NCBI GenBank assembly: GCA_963756525.1
Contig: CAVWNR010000007.1
Location: 5,585-69,584 of the forward strand
Direction of reading: 5' to 3'
DNA length: 64,000 nucleotides
Source of the DNA: CAVWNR01 sp963756525
GTDB lineage: Bacteria; Actinomycetota; Actinomycetes; Mycobacteriales; Jatrophihabitantaceae
Position 1 is the first letter of the stretch. Every line of letters begins with the position of its first letter. Below are positions 27,098-35,837 of this stretch, piece after piece. The notes under the pieces were generated by a model. That model did not search any database. It worked only from the letters and a program-made list of their open reading frames with translations, and had not been told where the DNA came from. The position numbers and the translations under genes are program-made.

Positions 27098-28057
27098 CTA
27101 CCGCGCGGGATCAGGCACTGAGTCCAATCGCCGTCCGGCGATGGCCTCGGCGAGGACGAGGTCCTCCCACGACATGCCGGTGCTCTTGAACACCACGGTA
27201 CGGCCCGGGTCGATCATGTGGTCGCCGCGGATCACATCGGCCATCGGGATGAGGTCGTCGGCTTGCAGCTGACCCTCCTCGATCGCCATTATCACCTCGC
27301 CGGCTTCCCTGAGCGCCGTGTCGACGTCCTCGACGATGACGTCGGCGGTGCCCATGAGGCGGCCGTCAAGTTCGCGAGCCGCGGGTTCGTGGGAGCCGAC
27401 GGCGATCACTACCGATCCCTTGGCAAGATGTCGCGAGTCGAACAGCGGGGTGCGCGCGGTGCTCGCGCAGACAAGCACGTCGGCAGTTTCGAGAACGTCG
27501 TTCACCGTCGGATCGTCGCAGCCGAGCACCACCGCACCCTGCGGCAGCTCCTCCCGCACGCGTTCGAAATGCCGCACCACAAAGGTGACGCGGCCGAGGG
27601 CGACCTGCTGGCAGCCGGCCAGCGCAGCGACGTGCCCGATTGCCTGCGGGCCGGCGCCGAAACCGACGACGTTGACCGGCCGGGCAAATCTGCGCAGTGC
27701 CGGCGCGGTAGCCGCGATCGAGACTGCCGGAGTTCGCAGGTTGGTCAGCGTGGTTCCGTCGAGGATCGCACGCAGCCGCAGGGTTTCCGCGTCGAACAGC
27801 AGGTACACGGCCTGAATACGTGACAGTCCGATCGCCGGATTGTCCGGCGCGATGGTCACCGCCTTGACACCGACCGAGCTCGCGGACTGCGACGGCATCA
27901 ACAACAGCTGGCCGTTACTGACGTCGACGATGCTGCGTTGCGGGTCGTCGCCGGGCTCGAAACCTGCCTGGATCGTCTGGGTGATGACCTGTGCCGCCGC
28001 GGCCCGCGACAGGATCCGCTCGATGTCGGCCGACCCGAGGATCAGCACATCCCGCAT
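27098..28057 (-). CDS. Ornithine cyclodeaminase / mu-crystallin family protein
   Basis: The 319-residue protein has the family's N-terminal substrate domain (LLLMPSQSA, VGVKAVTIAPDN), ILDGTTLTNLRTPAVSI for substrate binding, and a Rossmann NAD site (VVGFGAGPQAIGHVAAL). Members deaminate or reduce cyclic imino acids or act as keto-reductases; proline from ornithine is only one activity. The specific substrate is not known here. It ends 16 bases from the HTH operator region and is on the same strand as that operon but upstream of it. Confidence 0.82.
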   Translation of the reverse strand: MRDVLILGSADIERILSRAAAAQVITQTIQAGFEPGDDPQRSIVDVSNGQLLLMPSQSASSVGVKAVTIAPDNPAIGLSRIQAVYLLFDAETLRLRAILDGTTLTNLRTPAVSIAATAPALRRFARPVNVVGFGAGPQAIGHVAALAGCQQVALGRVTFVVRHFERVREELPQGAVVLGCDDPTVNDVLETADVLVCASTARTPLFDSRHLAKGSVVIAVGSHEPAARELDGRLMGTADVIVEDVDTALREAGEVIMAIEEGQLQADDLIPMADVIRGDHMIDPGRTVVFKSTGMSWEDLVLAEAIAGRRLDSVPDPAR

Positions 28058-28184
28058 GGCCTCACCATTGGAACGACGGTCACCCTTCAGAGTGCGCCAG
28101 CACGGATCTGGATCCGGCGGTCCGCTCGATGCTATCCGCGGTCGCGGAGTTTGCGGGCGACGTCAGCCGGGGAACCCATCGCAC

Positions 28185-29579
28185 ATGGCGAGCGTGAAAG
28201 GGATGCCCCGCCCGCTCGCCATCACCGTCAACGCGGCGACGGTCCTGCTCGTGGCCATCGGGGCGATCGCGCTGTCGCTGTGGATAACGCCGATGCAGAA
28301 GGTGTCCGCCGCGGGGCAGACGATTCGGGTTGGCGTGACCGCGCCGACGTGGGATCTGTCCGGGCCGGGCGAGCTCGACCTGTTCGGCCAGCGGATCCCT
28401 ACGACTATCGACTTCGCCGGTCCGGTTCGTCCTCGCTTGGCGCTGACCCGGATCACCTTGACCGAACAGCTCAACCAGTTCGCGGCAAGCGGGCCGGACG
28501 CTGTCGCGAAGTCACTGCAGCATGCGCTGGTCAGCGGCTGGGAGCACTTCTTCGCCTGGCAGATCGTGATCGTCGGGCTGACCGCGATCGTGCTGTTCGG
28601 CGCGCTTGCCGGCTGGCTGCGCCGCGGCCGCTGGCGCAGCGTGCGGCTGATCGCTCTTGGAGTGGTCGTGGCCGAGGCGGTCAATGTGGGCGCGATCATG
28701 ATCACGGCCTACACCGCTCCCAGCAAGCTGTCGAAGGTCAGCTCGCTGCAGGCGCTCGTCGGCGGCGCGCCGCCGCCGCAAATCCCCGGGCAGCCCAGTC
28801 CCGGCGACGCGCAGATCCGCAACGTCGTCGTCGTAGGCGACTCCACCGCCGCCGGCGAGGGAAACCGACCCGTTGTCGGAGGCAACGCCATCGACCGGGC
28901 CTGTCAGCGCAGCCAGGACGCGTTCGCCCCAGATCTTGCCCGGGCGAACAGCTGGCACGTCACCAACCTGGCCTGCGCGGGAGCAACGATCCGTGCCGGA
29001 CTACTCGGGCCGCAGCAGGTCGGCAGCCACTCCATTCCTCCCCAGCTCGACGCTGCCGCCGTCAAAAAAACCGACTTGATCATCATCAGCATCGGCGCGA
29101 ACGACCTGCACTGGTCGGCGCTGCTGCGCCTTTGCGCCGTCTCGCGCGACTGCTCCAACCAGGCCGAGGCGGCCTACTTCCAGCAACAGCTCGCCGGATT
29201 CAGTCGCGACCTACTGCAGCTGCTCTCGCAACTGCAGCTGCTGGACACGCATCCCGCGGTGATCGTCAACCAGTATTACGACCCGTTCCCGGACGACATC
29301 AGCTGCTTGACCAGCCACGGGCTCACCGACTCGAAGAAGCACTCGCTCGAGGCCGACCTCGGCGCGCTGAACGAGATCCTCCGCAAGGGCGCTACTGCGG
29401 CCGGTTTCCGCACCGCGAGCCCGGACTTCACCGGACACGGGCTGTGCAGCCACCAGCCCTACGTCCAAGGCCTCAACGCCAAGGCGCCGTTCCATCCCAC
29501 GGCCAGTGGCGAACTCGCGATCGCACTCGCCGACGAACGGGCGCTGCATTCCCAGACCGCGCCGCAGACCGGGTCCTAA
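28185..29579 (+). CDS. Membrane-anchored SGNH/GDSL hydrolase
   Basis: The 464-residue protein has an N-terminal membrane helix (about 10-32), a lumenal region, two more helices (about 125-180) and then an SGNH domain: GDST with the nucleophile Ser (about 220), the GAND block (about 304) and HPT with the catalytic His (about 436). It should be an esterase or O-acyl hydrolase facing outside the cytoplasm, possibly acting on envelope glycans or lipids. ATG 28185 is chosen since it precedes the helix; ATG 28203 has a site too close. The gene is divergent from the cyclodeaminase gene. Confidence 0.78.
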   Translation: MASVKGMPRPLAITVNAATVLLVAIGAIALSLWITPMQKVSAAGQTIRVGVTAPTWDLSGPGELDLFGQRIPTTIDFAGPVRPRLALTRITLTEQLNQFAASGPDAVAKSLQHALVSGWEHFFAWQIVIVGLTAIVLFGALAGWLRRGRWRSVRLIALGVVVAEAVNVGAIMITAYTAPSKLSKVSSLQALVGGAPPPQIPGQPSPGDAQIRNVVVVGDSTAAGEGNRPVVGGNAIDRACQRSQDAFAPDLARANSWHVTNLACAGATIRAGLLGPQQVGSHSIPPQLDAAAVKKTDLIIISIGANDLHWSALLRLCAVSRDCSNQAEAAYFQQQLAGFSRDLLQLLSQLQLLDTHPAVIVNQYYDPFPDDISCLTSHGLTDSKKHSLEADLGALNEILRKGATAAGFRTASPDFTGHGLCSHQPYVQGLNAKAPFHPTASGELAIALADERALHSQTAPQTGS

Positions 29580-29602
29580 TCCGGGCGAAAGTGCGCTTGC
29601 AG

Positions 29603-29836
29603 TCAGTGTTGATGCGAGCGCTGCTCGGCCTCGGCGGCGGCGGCCTCGGCGCGGGCTTTCTCCGCCTGGGCCTCGCGTCCGGCGACCTCGCGCTCGGCGT
29701 CTGCCTTGTCCTGCTGGGCCTGCCCTTCGCGCTTCAGCGACTGGTTGTCGGTGAGGGCACCCGTTGCTTCCTTCAGCTTGCCCTTGACATCCTCGACGGC
29801 ACCTTTCGCGCCGGCCTCGGGTCCGGTGTCAGGCAT
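29603..29836 (-). CDS. CsbD-family stress protein
   Basis: The 77-residue protein has the CsbD pattern (GAKGAVEDVKGKLKEATG then LKREGQAQQDKADAE) followed by a highly charged Ala/Glu helix. CsbD proteins are small, hydrophilic and induced by general stress under SigB in bacilli; their mechanism is unknown. AAGGGAG precedes the start. A GGGTAC box with GCAT 16 bases upstream lies 53 bases before the ATG, matching a stress-sigma promoter. Confidence 0.85.
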   Translation of the reverse strand: MPDTGPEAGAKGAVEDVKGKLKEATGALTDNQSLKREGQAQQDKADAEREVAGREAQAEKARAEAAAAEAEQRSHQH

Positions 29837-29888
29837 GACGTGCTCCCTTGCGATCGTGTCGAGATAGCGGTTCGTGCCGAGTTAGGGC

Positions 29889-29914
29889 GTACCCGGCAGG
29901 CCGCCGGTCCATGC
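29889..29914 (-). promoter_or_regulatory. SigB-like promoter of csbD
   Basis: On the reverse strand GCAT (29914-29911), 16 bases, then GGGTAC (29894-29889). This fits the GNNT-N14-16-GGGTA[CT] pattern I recall for streptomycete SigB promoters. Confidence 0.5.
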
Positions 29915-29940
29915 GGGGCGGCGACGGCCCGGCGTCGGTC

Positions 29941-30804
29941 TTACTGCGACGCTGACCGCGATGCCATCTTGGGCGACAGCGGCAGCTCGACGAACTGGTC
30001 GTGCGCCGGCACCCAGCGGCAGTCACCGTCGGCGTAGACGACGGCTTGCCCGAGCATCGGCAGCGTCAGCGGCCGCCAGGCCGAGTTCGGGTCGGTGCTG
30101 GCCGTCGGCACGAGGCTCAGCGCGAGACTTCCGCTGAGCCGGCCGCCGAGCAGCTCGAACATGTCCTTCGGGATCGCCCACACCACGCCGTGCATCACGC
30201 CGTGGCCTGCGGTGGCCGCAACGGTGATCCGCTCCACGTACCATTCGAAGCCCTTCACGCCCTGCGGGACGTTGCCGACCTCCAGCTTCGACACCGCCGA
30301 GAGGACCGGCGCCATCCCGGCGGCCACCGTGCCCACCCCGGGCACCACGCCGAGCATCGAGGCGACATGTCCGGCCCCGTCGATGATCGGCTGCATCCGC
30401 TGCCAGTCCGCCGCCGCCTTCTCCGTCCAGTCCGCCTGATGCATCACCGGGCTGAGGTACTTGGTGCTCGCCAGTATCTCGTGCGTGCGCCAGCCGCCGG
30501 ACACCGGAAAGTAGAGGTACACCCGCGCCGCGATCTCGTCGAGCCGGTCCCAGAGCATGTCCCGCGCGCGCCCCTCGGACAGATGCCGGTGCTCAGGCTT
30601 GGTACCACCGTGACCGAGCGTCCACCAGTACTCGTAGATCGGCGTAGGCGTGCTCGTTACCGCGTCCGACCGGCCCGCCGGAATTACTTCGGCGTGCGAC
30701 ATATCCAGCAGGGGCTCCGACTCTCCGAACACCTCGAGGCAGAACGGGTGCTCGTCCTGATCCCACGTGTCGAGCTCAGCGGGAAACGACGCCAAGGTGA
30801 TCAT
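29941..30804 (-). CDS. Protein of unknown function with a central hydrophobic stretch
   Basis: The 287-residue protein is not recognised. It begins MITLASFPAELDTWDQ and is mostly soluble. A Gly/Val/Ala-rich segment (GHVASMLGVVPGVGTVAAGM) near residue 155 could be a membrane helix or hairpin. Trp- and Tyr-rich segments (YEYWWTLGHGG, GFEWYVERITV) lie on both sides. The start 30804 is chosen because upstream frame extension runs into the pseudogene and inverted repeat. No link to the neighbours is visible. Confidence 0.55.
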   Translation of the reverse strand: MITLASFPAELDTWDQDEHPFCLEVFGESEPLLDMSHAEVIPAGRSDAVTSTPTPIYEYWWTLGHGGTKPEHRHLSEGRARDMLWDRLDEIAARVYLYFPVSGGWRTHEILASTKYLSPVMHQADWTEKAAADWQRMQPIIDGAGHVASMLGVVPGVGTVAAGMAPVLSAVSKLEVGNVPQGVKGFEWYVERITVAATAGHGVMHGVVWAIPKDMFELLGGRLSGSLALSLVPTASTDPNSAWRPLTLPMLGQAVVYADGDCRWVPAHDQFVELPLSPKMASRSASQ

Positions 30805-30915
30805 CGACCCATCATGGCCGCCCACCCCGCGTGAGCACCAGACACTCAGCTGCAGCTGGCGGGGTTGTTCCTTCGCTTGGGTCCTGTCCGCCGCGCGAAG
30901 CTGGAGGAGCTGGCG

Positions 30916-31083
30916 ATGCCGATGACGCCCGAGGAGTTCTGTGCGCGCGCTCTCGCGGCCGCGGATGACGAGGGGCGGCTGCCGCTCTGACGTATGACGT
31001 ACTGGGAGATCTTCCCGTTCGAGCGGGACGGGCTGCGGGTTGTGCCGCTCGAAGCACCGCCGGTTCCCGAGCCGCGCCATGCC
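30916..31083 (+). pseudogene. Gene remnant with an in-frame stop
   Basis: In one frame the DNA reads MPMTPEEFCARALAAADDEG, RLPL, stop (TGA 30988-30990), then MTYWEIFPFERDGLRV onward to PEPRHA. The coding-like text runs on both sides of the stop and further upstream (RRAKLEELA), so it is the remains of a larger gene cut by the inverted repeat at 31087. I recall similar wording in some actinobacterial nucleotidyltransferase-like (DUF4921/HIT-type) proteins but cannot verify it. The 348-base gap 30805-31152 holds nothing else. Confidence 0.4.
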
Positions 31084-31086
31084 TGC

Positions 31087-31141
31087 TGCCGTGATCATGG
31101 GGTTCATCCAGGAATCCTGCACAAAACCCATGATCACGGCA
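31087..31141. repeat. 55-base inverted repeat
   Basis: TGCCGTGATCATGGG (31087-31101) and CCCATGATCACGGCA (31127-31141) are perfect 15-base arms with a 25-base loop. It lies where the gene remnant stops matching and 12 bases before the end of the glycosyltransferase pseudogene. It may be a two-way terminator or the end of a mobile sequence. Confidence 0.6.
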
Positions 31142-31152
31142 CACGTGGGCCG

Positions 31153-32311
31153 TTAGTCGGGCATCGAGTGGTTCGGGTGAACGCTCGCGCGCAGATTGGC
31201 GGCGACGGCCTCCGGCGGGGGCATCGCCGCGATCTGCTCGGCTACCACGACGCTGGCGGCTCGGACATCCGGATCGGTCAACAAGTTCCGCACGACGGTC
31301 CGCATGACTTCGGCACTGATCTCGTGCGGCAGCAGCGTGCGGCCGGCCCCGCTGCAGGCGAGCAAGTCGGGCATTACGGAAGTTGTCGGCCGCCTGGGGA
31401 AGGGCGAGTTGTGGGATGCCGTGCGCCAGCGCGCCGAGCATCGTGCCCCCGCCCGCGTGGTGGATGACCAGCGAGCAATCCGGGAGGATCTCCTGCTGCG
31501 GCCGGTAGCGCTCGACCGCCGTATTGGTCGGGAGTGGCCCGAGGTCCCCAGGGTGGAGCGCGCCGGTCGTGACGAAGAGCCGCAGCGGTTCGTCGGCCAG
31601 CGCAGCGATCACCGTCCTCACCAGATCCGCGTTTGCCCACAGCGTGCCCAGCGTGAAATAGACGAGCGGCGGTGACTGTGGGATGCGCTGCCGGATCGGC
31701 AAGGCGGTCGGCCGCGCGCGCAGCGACGAGTCGGCGAAGCCTGCCGCGTCCGAGTCGAGGTTCGGCGGGAAGATCGCCACCGTCGGTCCGCGGTGCAGGC
31801 CCGCGCCATGGGGAACGTCCACCCCGAAGCTTCGCCACAACGGCGAAATCGCGTCGGTGACGAGTTGCTGCAACTCCGCGTCCGGCAAGGCGCCGATCGC
31901 ATGGTGCACGCTGGGGACGCCGAGCAGTTCGGCGACCAACGGGCCGCAGAACGCCATGCTGTCGAAGAGGACGGCGTCGGGGCGCTGCTCCCGGGCGACC
32001 GCGAGGACGTCGTCGACCATGTCCGCTGCACCGATCTCCGCGAACAGGCGCGGGCCGAAGTACGCCGGGATGCGCTGCGGCGGGAGACCGTCGCCTGGCG
32101 TGCCCCGGGTGCGCGCGGCCAGCTGGCCGAACCAGGCGTCGAGGCCGTTTCCCGCCACCCGGAACTGCGCCCCGGCATCGACGACGGTGCCCTCGACCGC
32201 CTTCCCCGACGCGACGACCACCGCGTCGCCCTGACCCCGCAGGGCGGCGATCAACGGCCGAAGCGGGCCGATATGCCCTGCCTGCGGCACGCAGGTCACC
32301 AGCCATCGCAC
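31153..32311 (-). pseudogene. Glycosyltransferase (GT1, MGT type) with a frameshift
   Basis: From 32311 the frame encodes a GT1 enzyme with MRWLVTCVPQAGHIGPLRPL at the start and YFTLGTLWANADL, YRPQQEILPDCSLVIHHAGG and GIPQLALPQAADNF in the donor-sugar region. Near 31370-31380 the frame is lost. The expected C-terminus continues in another frame: LLACSGAGRTLLPHEIS to EQIAAMPPPEAVAANLRA, ending at 31153. A one-base indel separates the two parts. The acceptor and donor-binding regions are otherwise intact, so inactivation is recent, or it is an error in the sequence. Confidence 0.75.
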
Positions 32312-32367
32312 GCCCAGAGCGTGCCACGACCGACGGCGCCGCGGAATGCTCGCCTAGCGTGAGGCCT

Positions 32368-33204
32368 GTGGAGCACCACCATGAATCGGACGATGCCGCG
32401 GTGGCCGAACTGCTCGATCTCGATGGCGAGGTACTCGGTTCGTACTGGACGGACGCCATCTCGTGGGTCCGGCAGGCGGCTGCGAACGCCGAGCCGCGAC
32501 GCATTCTCGACCTGGGAGCCGGCACCGGCGTCGGGACCGTCGAGCTGGCGCGACACTTCGTCGACGCGCAGATCATCGCGATGGACGCCTCCGAAGAGAT
32601 GCTCGGGCGGATCCGAGCCAAGGCGGACGATCTGCGGCTGACGCATCGGGTCCGGACTGTCCAGGCGGACCTCGACGCCGACTGGCCGGCTCTCGATGCC
32701 GTCGACGTGACCTGGGCGTCCATGTCGCTGCACCACCTTGCCGATCCCGACCGGGTAGTCCGCGACGTGTTCGCCACGACCCGACCCGGCGGGGTGCTGG
32801 CGGTCGCCGAGATCAGCGAACCGCTGCGCTTCCTGCCGCACGACCTCGGATTCGGCCAGCCCGGTCTGGAAGCACGCCTATCCGACGTGCGCAGCGAGGC
32901 GCACGCACACGCCCTGCCCGACCTCGGCTCGCACTGGTCACCGCGGCTCGCCGCGGCCGGCTTCACGGTGCTGAGCGAGCGCGACTTCGTCATCGACCTC
33001 CAGCCCCCGCCGCAGTCCCCCGCCGCCCGTTACGCGCAACGCTGGCTGCGGCGACTGGCGCCGGGACTCGCCCACCAACTGACCGACGACGACCTGCAGG
33101 CACTCGCGGTGCTGCTTGACGGACAGGGACCCGACTCCGTGCAGCGGCGCGGCGACCTGCACGTCCACGGAACCAGGACGGTCACGCTCGCCCGGCGCCC
33201 CTGA
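32368..33204 (+). CDS. Class I SAM-dependent methyltransferase
   Basis: The 278-residue protein has the SAM motif ILDLGAGTGVGTVELAR, an acidic motif (MDASEEML) and the motif II/III region (DVTWASMSLHHLADPDRVV, TTRPGGVLAVAEI). The substrate is unknown. GTG 32368 is preferred since the box TAGCGT (32355-32360) ends 7 bases before it, the leaderless pattern also seen at 11047; GTG 32359 would lie inside the box. It is divergent from the broken glycosyltransferase gene. Confidence 0.8.
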   Translation: MEHHHESDDAAVAELLDLDGEVLGSYWTDAISWVRQAAANAEPRRILDLGAGTGVGTVELARHFVDAQIIAMDASEEMLGRIRAKADDLRLTHRVRTVQADLDADWPALDAVDVTWASMSLHHLADPDRVVRDVFATTRPGGVLAVAEISEPLRFLPHDLGFGQPGLEARLSDVRSEAHAHALPDLGSHWSPRLAAAGFTVLSERDFVIDLQPPPQSPAARYAQRWLRRLAPGLAHQLTDDDLQALAVLLDGQGPDSVQRRGDLHVHGTRTVTLARRP

Positions 33205-33247
33205 CCGGGGTTGGATGATGTGAGCCACGACCGAGAGGGGCGGGGAT

Positions 33248-34057
33248 ATGGCGTCGGTGAGCGTCCGCTACGTCGTCGACGATGTCGACGCGGCGATCGC
33301 CTTTTACTGCATCCATCTGGGCTTCCGGGAGCAGATTCACCCGGCGCCGAGCTTCGCCATGCTGACCCGCGGCGAGCTGCGCCTCGTGTTGAGCGCTCCC
33401 GGCGGCGGCCCCGGCGGTGGGCAGCCCATGCCGGACGGGACGCTGCCCGAACCGGGCGGCTGGAACCGGTTCGCGATCGAGGTCGACGATCTGGAGCGGA
33501 CGGTGCGCGACCTGCGCGCGGCCGGGGTGCGCTTGCGCAACGATGTCGTCACAGGCGTCGGCGGCAAGCAGATCCTGGTCGAGGATCCGTCGGGCAATCC
33601 GGTCGAGCTCTTCGAGCCGACTCACCCGGAGGCCCGGCTCGGCAACCGCGCCGAGAGTTACCAGATGCGCCCGATCGGCTGGGTCGAGTCCACCCTCGTC
33701 GACGTCGCCGACGCGCCGAACCAGGGCCCGCAGGGCGCTCCGGATGCCTGGCTGGTACTCGATCCGGACGTCCGCGAGGGTGCCCGTGACCTGCAGGTCG
33801 GCGACGAGATCCTCGTGCTGACCTGGTTGCATCAGGCCCGGCGTGACGAGCTGGCCACCCAGCCCGGCGACGAGCCGACCGGACCCGAACGGGGCGTGTT
33901 CAGCACCCGCTCGCCGGCCCGGCCGAACCCGGTGGGGCTGCACCGCGTCTGCGTGCTGGCCGTCCAAGACGGCCGGCTGCGGGTCGGGCCGCTGGAAGCC
34001 ATCGACGGCACGCCTCTGGTCGACATCAAGCCGGTCATCCGCCCGGACGAACGCTGA
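33248..34057 (+). CDS. VOC-TrmO fusion protein
   Basis: The 269-residue protein joins two domains. Residues 1-125 are a VOC (glyoxalase/dioxygenase) domain (VDAAIAFYCIHLGFREQI, WNRFAIEVDDLE, VEDPSGNPVELFEP). Residues 135-265 match the TrmO/UPF0066 family (RPIGWVEST, VFSTRSPARPNPVGLHRV, GTPLVDIKPVI), which methylates N6-threonylcarbamoyladenosine-37 in tRNA with SAM. The usual TrmO is a separate protein. GAGAGGGGCGGGGAT precedes the start. The VOC part may bind a small molecule or metal; what it adds to a tRNA methylase is unknown. Confidence 0.78.
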   Translation: MASVSVRYVVDDVDAAIAFYCIHLGFREQIHPAPSFAMLTRGELRLVLSAPGGGPGGGQPMPDGTLPEPGGWNRFAIEVDDLERTVRDLRAAGVRLRNDVVTGVGGKQILVEDPSGNPVELFEPTHPEARLGNRAESYQMRPIGWVESTLVDVADAPNQGPQGAPDAWLVLDPDVREGARDLQVGDEILVLTWLHQARRDELATQPGDEPTGPERGVFSTRSPARPNPVGLHRVCVLAVQDGRLRVGPLEAIDGTPLVDIKPVIRPDER

Positions 34058-34062
34058 CCCGG

Positions 34063-34860
34063 TCAGACGCTGCGCCAGTCGTCGGCGGGGATGTGTGAGC
34101 CGGCTTGCGGGCCCATCTGCAGCATCCCGCCATCGACGGACCAGCTCGCGCCGGTGACGTAGGAGGCCTGCGGTGACGCCAGGAATGCGATCACGGCGGC
34201 CACCTCGCGGGCGTCGCCTGGCCGGCCGAGCGGCACGCCCGGACGGTGCGTGCCATGTGGATCCTGGTCTTCCTGACCGGTCATCGGGGTAGCGATCTCG
34301 CCGGGAGCGACGCAGTTGGCGGTGATGCCGTACTGGCCCAGCTCGAGTGCAAGGGTCTTGATCAGCCCGCCGAGGCCATGCTTGGCGGCGTCATAGGCCG
34401 CCGAGCCCACCCGGGGCTGGTGCTCGTGCACGCTGGTGACCGCGATGATCCGGCCGCCGGCGCCGGCGGTGACCATGCGCCGGGCCGCGCGCTGGATGCA
34501 GACGAACGCCCCGTCCAGGTCGGTAGCGAGCACATGCCGCCACTGCTCGATAGTCGTTTCGAGCGCCAGGGTGCTCGACCCGGTACCCGCATTGTTGACG
34601 AACACGTCGACGCCGCCGAGGCGGTCGGCAAGCTCGTCGATCACGTCGCCGCACCGGTCGAGCGCTGCGGTGTCCAGTTGCGCCAGGTGCGCGGTACGGC
34701 CGGTCTGGCGGACCTCCGCCGCGGCCTCCTCCGCGCCGGCCTGGTCGGAATGCCAGGTGATCCCGATGTCCATCCCCGCCGTGGCCAGCGCCACCGCAGT
34801 GGCACGCCCGATCCCCGAGTCCGAGGCGGTGACGATCGCGCGACGCGGTTGGAAGGCCAT
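34063..34860 (-). CDS. Short-chain dehydrogenase/reductase
   Basis: The 265-residue protein has the NAD(P) motif TASDSGIGRA, the NNAG motif (VFVNNAGT) and the catalytic YDAAKHG, with GGRIIAVTSVHEH supplying the Ser. It ends with a typical C-terminal SVDGGMLQ. It should be an NAD(P)H-dependent keto-reductase or alcohol dehydrogenase with unknown substrate. It starts at 34860 and converges with the VOC-TrmO gene, leaving only five bases between the stops. Confidence 0.85.
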   Translation of the reverse strand: MAFQPRRAIVTASDSGIGRATAVALATAGMDIGITWHSDQAGAEEAAAEVRQTGRTAHLAQLDTAALDRCGDVIDELADRLGGVDVFVNNAGTGSSTLALETTIEQWRHVLATDLDGAFVCIQRAARRMVTAGAGGRIIAVTSVHEHQPRVGSAAYDAAKHGLGGLIKTLALELGQYGITANCVAPGEIATPMTGQEDQDPHGTHRPGVPLGRPGDAREVAAVIAFLASPQASYVTGASWSVDGGMLQMGPQAGSHIPADDWRSV

Positions 34861-35004
34861 GGCAGTGCTATTCCCGCCGTCCGCCACCGTCACACGGCAG
34901 TTTGCGGGCAAGCGCTGCGGTTAGGTCGTCTGCGAGGGCGGGAAGGCTGTCGGGGTGGTCGGGGTGGATGCGCCGGCCACCCCACTCGCTGACTGGAGCA
35001 CCCG

Positions 35005-35811
35005 ATGTCTGACATCACACAGGGCCGGCCCTTCGCCGTGGTAACCGGAGCCTCGAGCGGCATCGGCTTGGAGTTGGCCAGGCAGTTCGCCGAGCACGGC
35101 TTCGACCTGCTGATCAACGCCGAGGACGACGGGATCCACACCGCCGCGGGCAGCCTGCGATCCGACTCAGCGCAGGTGCAGCCCGTCCAGGCCGATCTGC
35201 GGACCTACGACGGAGTGGAGCAGCTCTACGCTGCGATCACCGCCACCGGCCGGCCGGTCGACGCGGCCGCGCTCAATGCCGGGGTAGGGCAGGGCGGGGC
35301 GTTCATCGATACCGATTTCACCGACGACATGGAGATCATCGACCTCAACGTCCGCTCGACCGTTCACCTCGCCAAGCGCCTGCTCATCGACATGGCCGCG
35401 AGGAACGGCGGCAAGATCCTCTTCACGTCGTCGATCGCGTCCACGATGCCGGGTTCGTTCCAGGCGGTCTACAACGCCTCGAAGTCATTCGTGCAGTCCT
35501 TCGCCGAGGCGTTGCAGGACGAGCTGAAAGACACCGACATCACCATCACCTCGCTCATGCCGGGTCCGACCGACACCGCGTTCTTCGAGCGGGCCGGCAT
35601 GTCCGAAAACACCAAGGTCGGGCAGCAGAAGAAGGACGACCCTCGGCAGGTCGCCGAGCAGGGCTTCGAGGCCCTGATGTCGGACCGCGGTAAGATCGTT
35701 GCCGGATCGGCGAAGACCAAGGCGCAGGGCGCGGTCAACAAGGTGCTGCCGGACAAGGCCAAAGCCGCCGCCCACCGCCGGATGGCAGAGCCGCAGTCCG
35801 ACGACGAGTGA
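35005..35811 (+). CDS. Short-chain dehydrogenase/reductase (second)
   Basis: The 268-residue protein has VVTGASSGIGLELA, ALNAGVGQGG in place of the usual NNAG, FTSSIAST and the catalytic YNASK. It belongs to the classical SDRs. A Lys-rich, Ala-rich C-terminal tail of about 45 residues (KTKAQGAVNKVLPDKAKAA) is unusual for these enzymes and resembles nucleic-acid or granule-binding tails. The substrate is unknown. The aldolase gene follows after 26 bases in the same direction. Confidence 0.82.
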   Translation: MSDITQGRPFAVVTGASSGIGLELARQFAEHGFDLLINAEDDGIHTAAGSLRSDSAQVQPVQADLRTYDGVEQLYAAITATGRPVDAAALNAGVGQGGAFIDTDFTDDMEIIDLNVRSTVHLAKRLLIDMAARNGGKILFTSSIASTMPGSFQAVYNASKSFVQSFAEALQDELKDTDITITSLMPGPTDTAFFERAGMSENTKVGQQKKDDPRQVAEQGFEALMSDRGKIVAGSAKTKAQGAVNKVLPDKAKAAAHRRMAEPQSDDE

Positions 35812-35837
35812 GCATCCGGCGGTGAGGGGGACGACGT

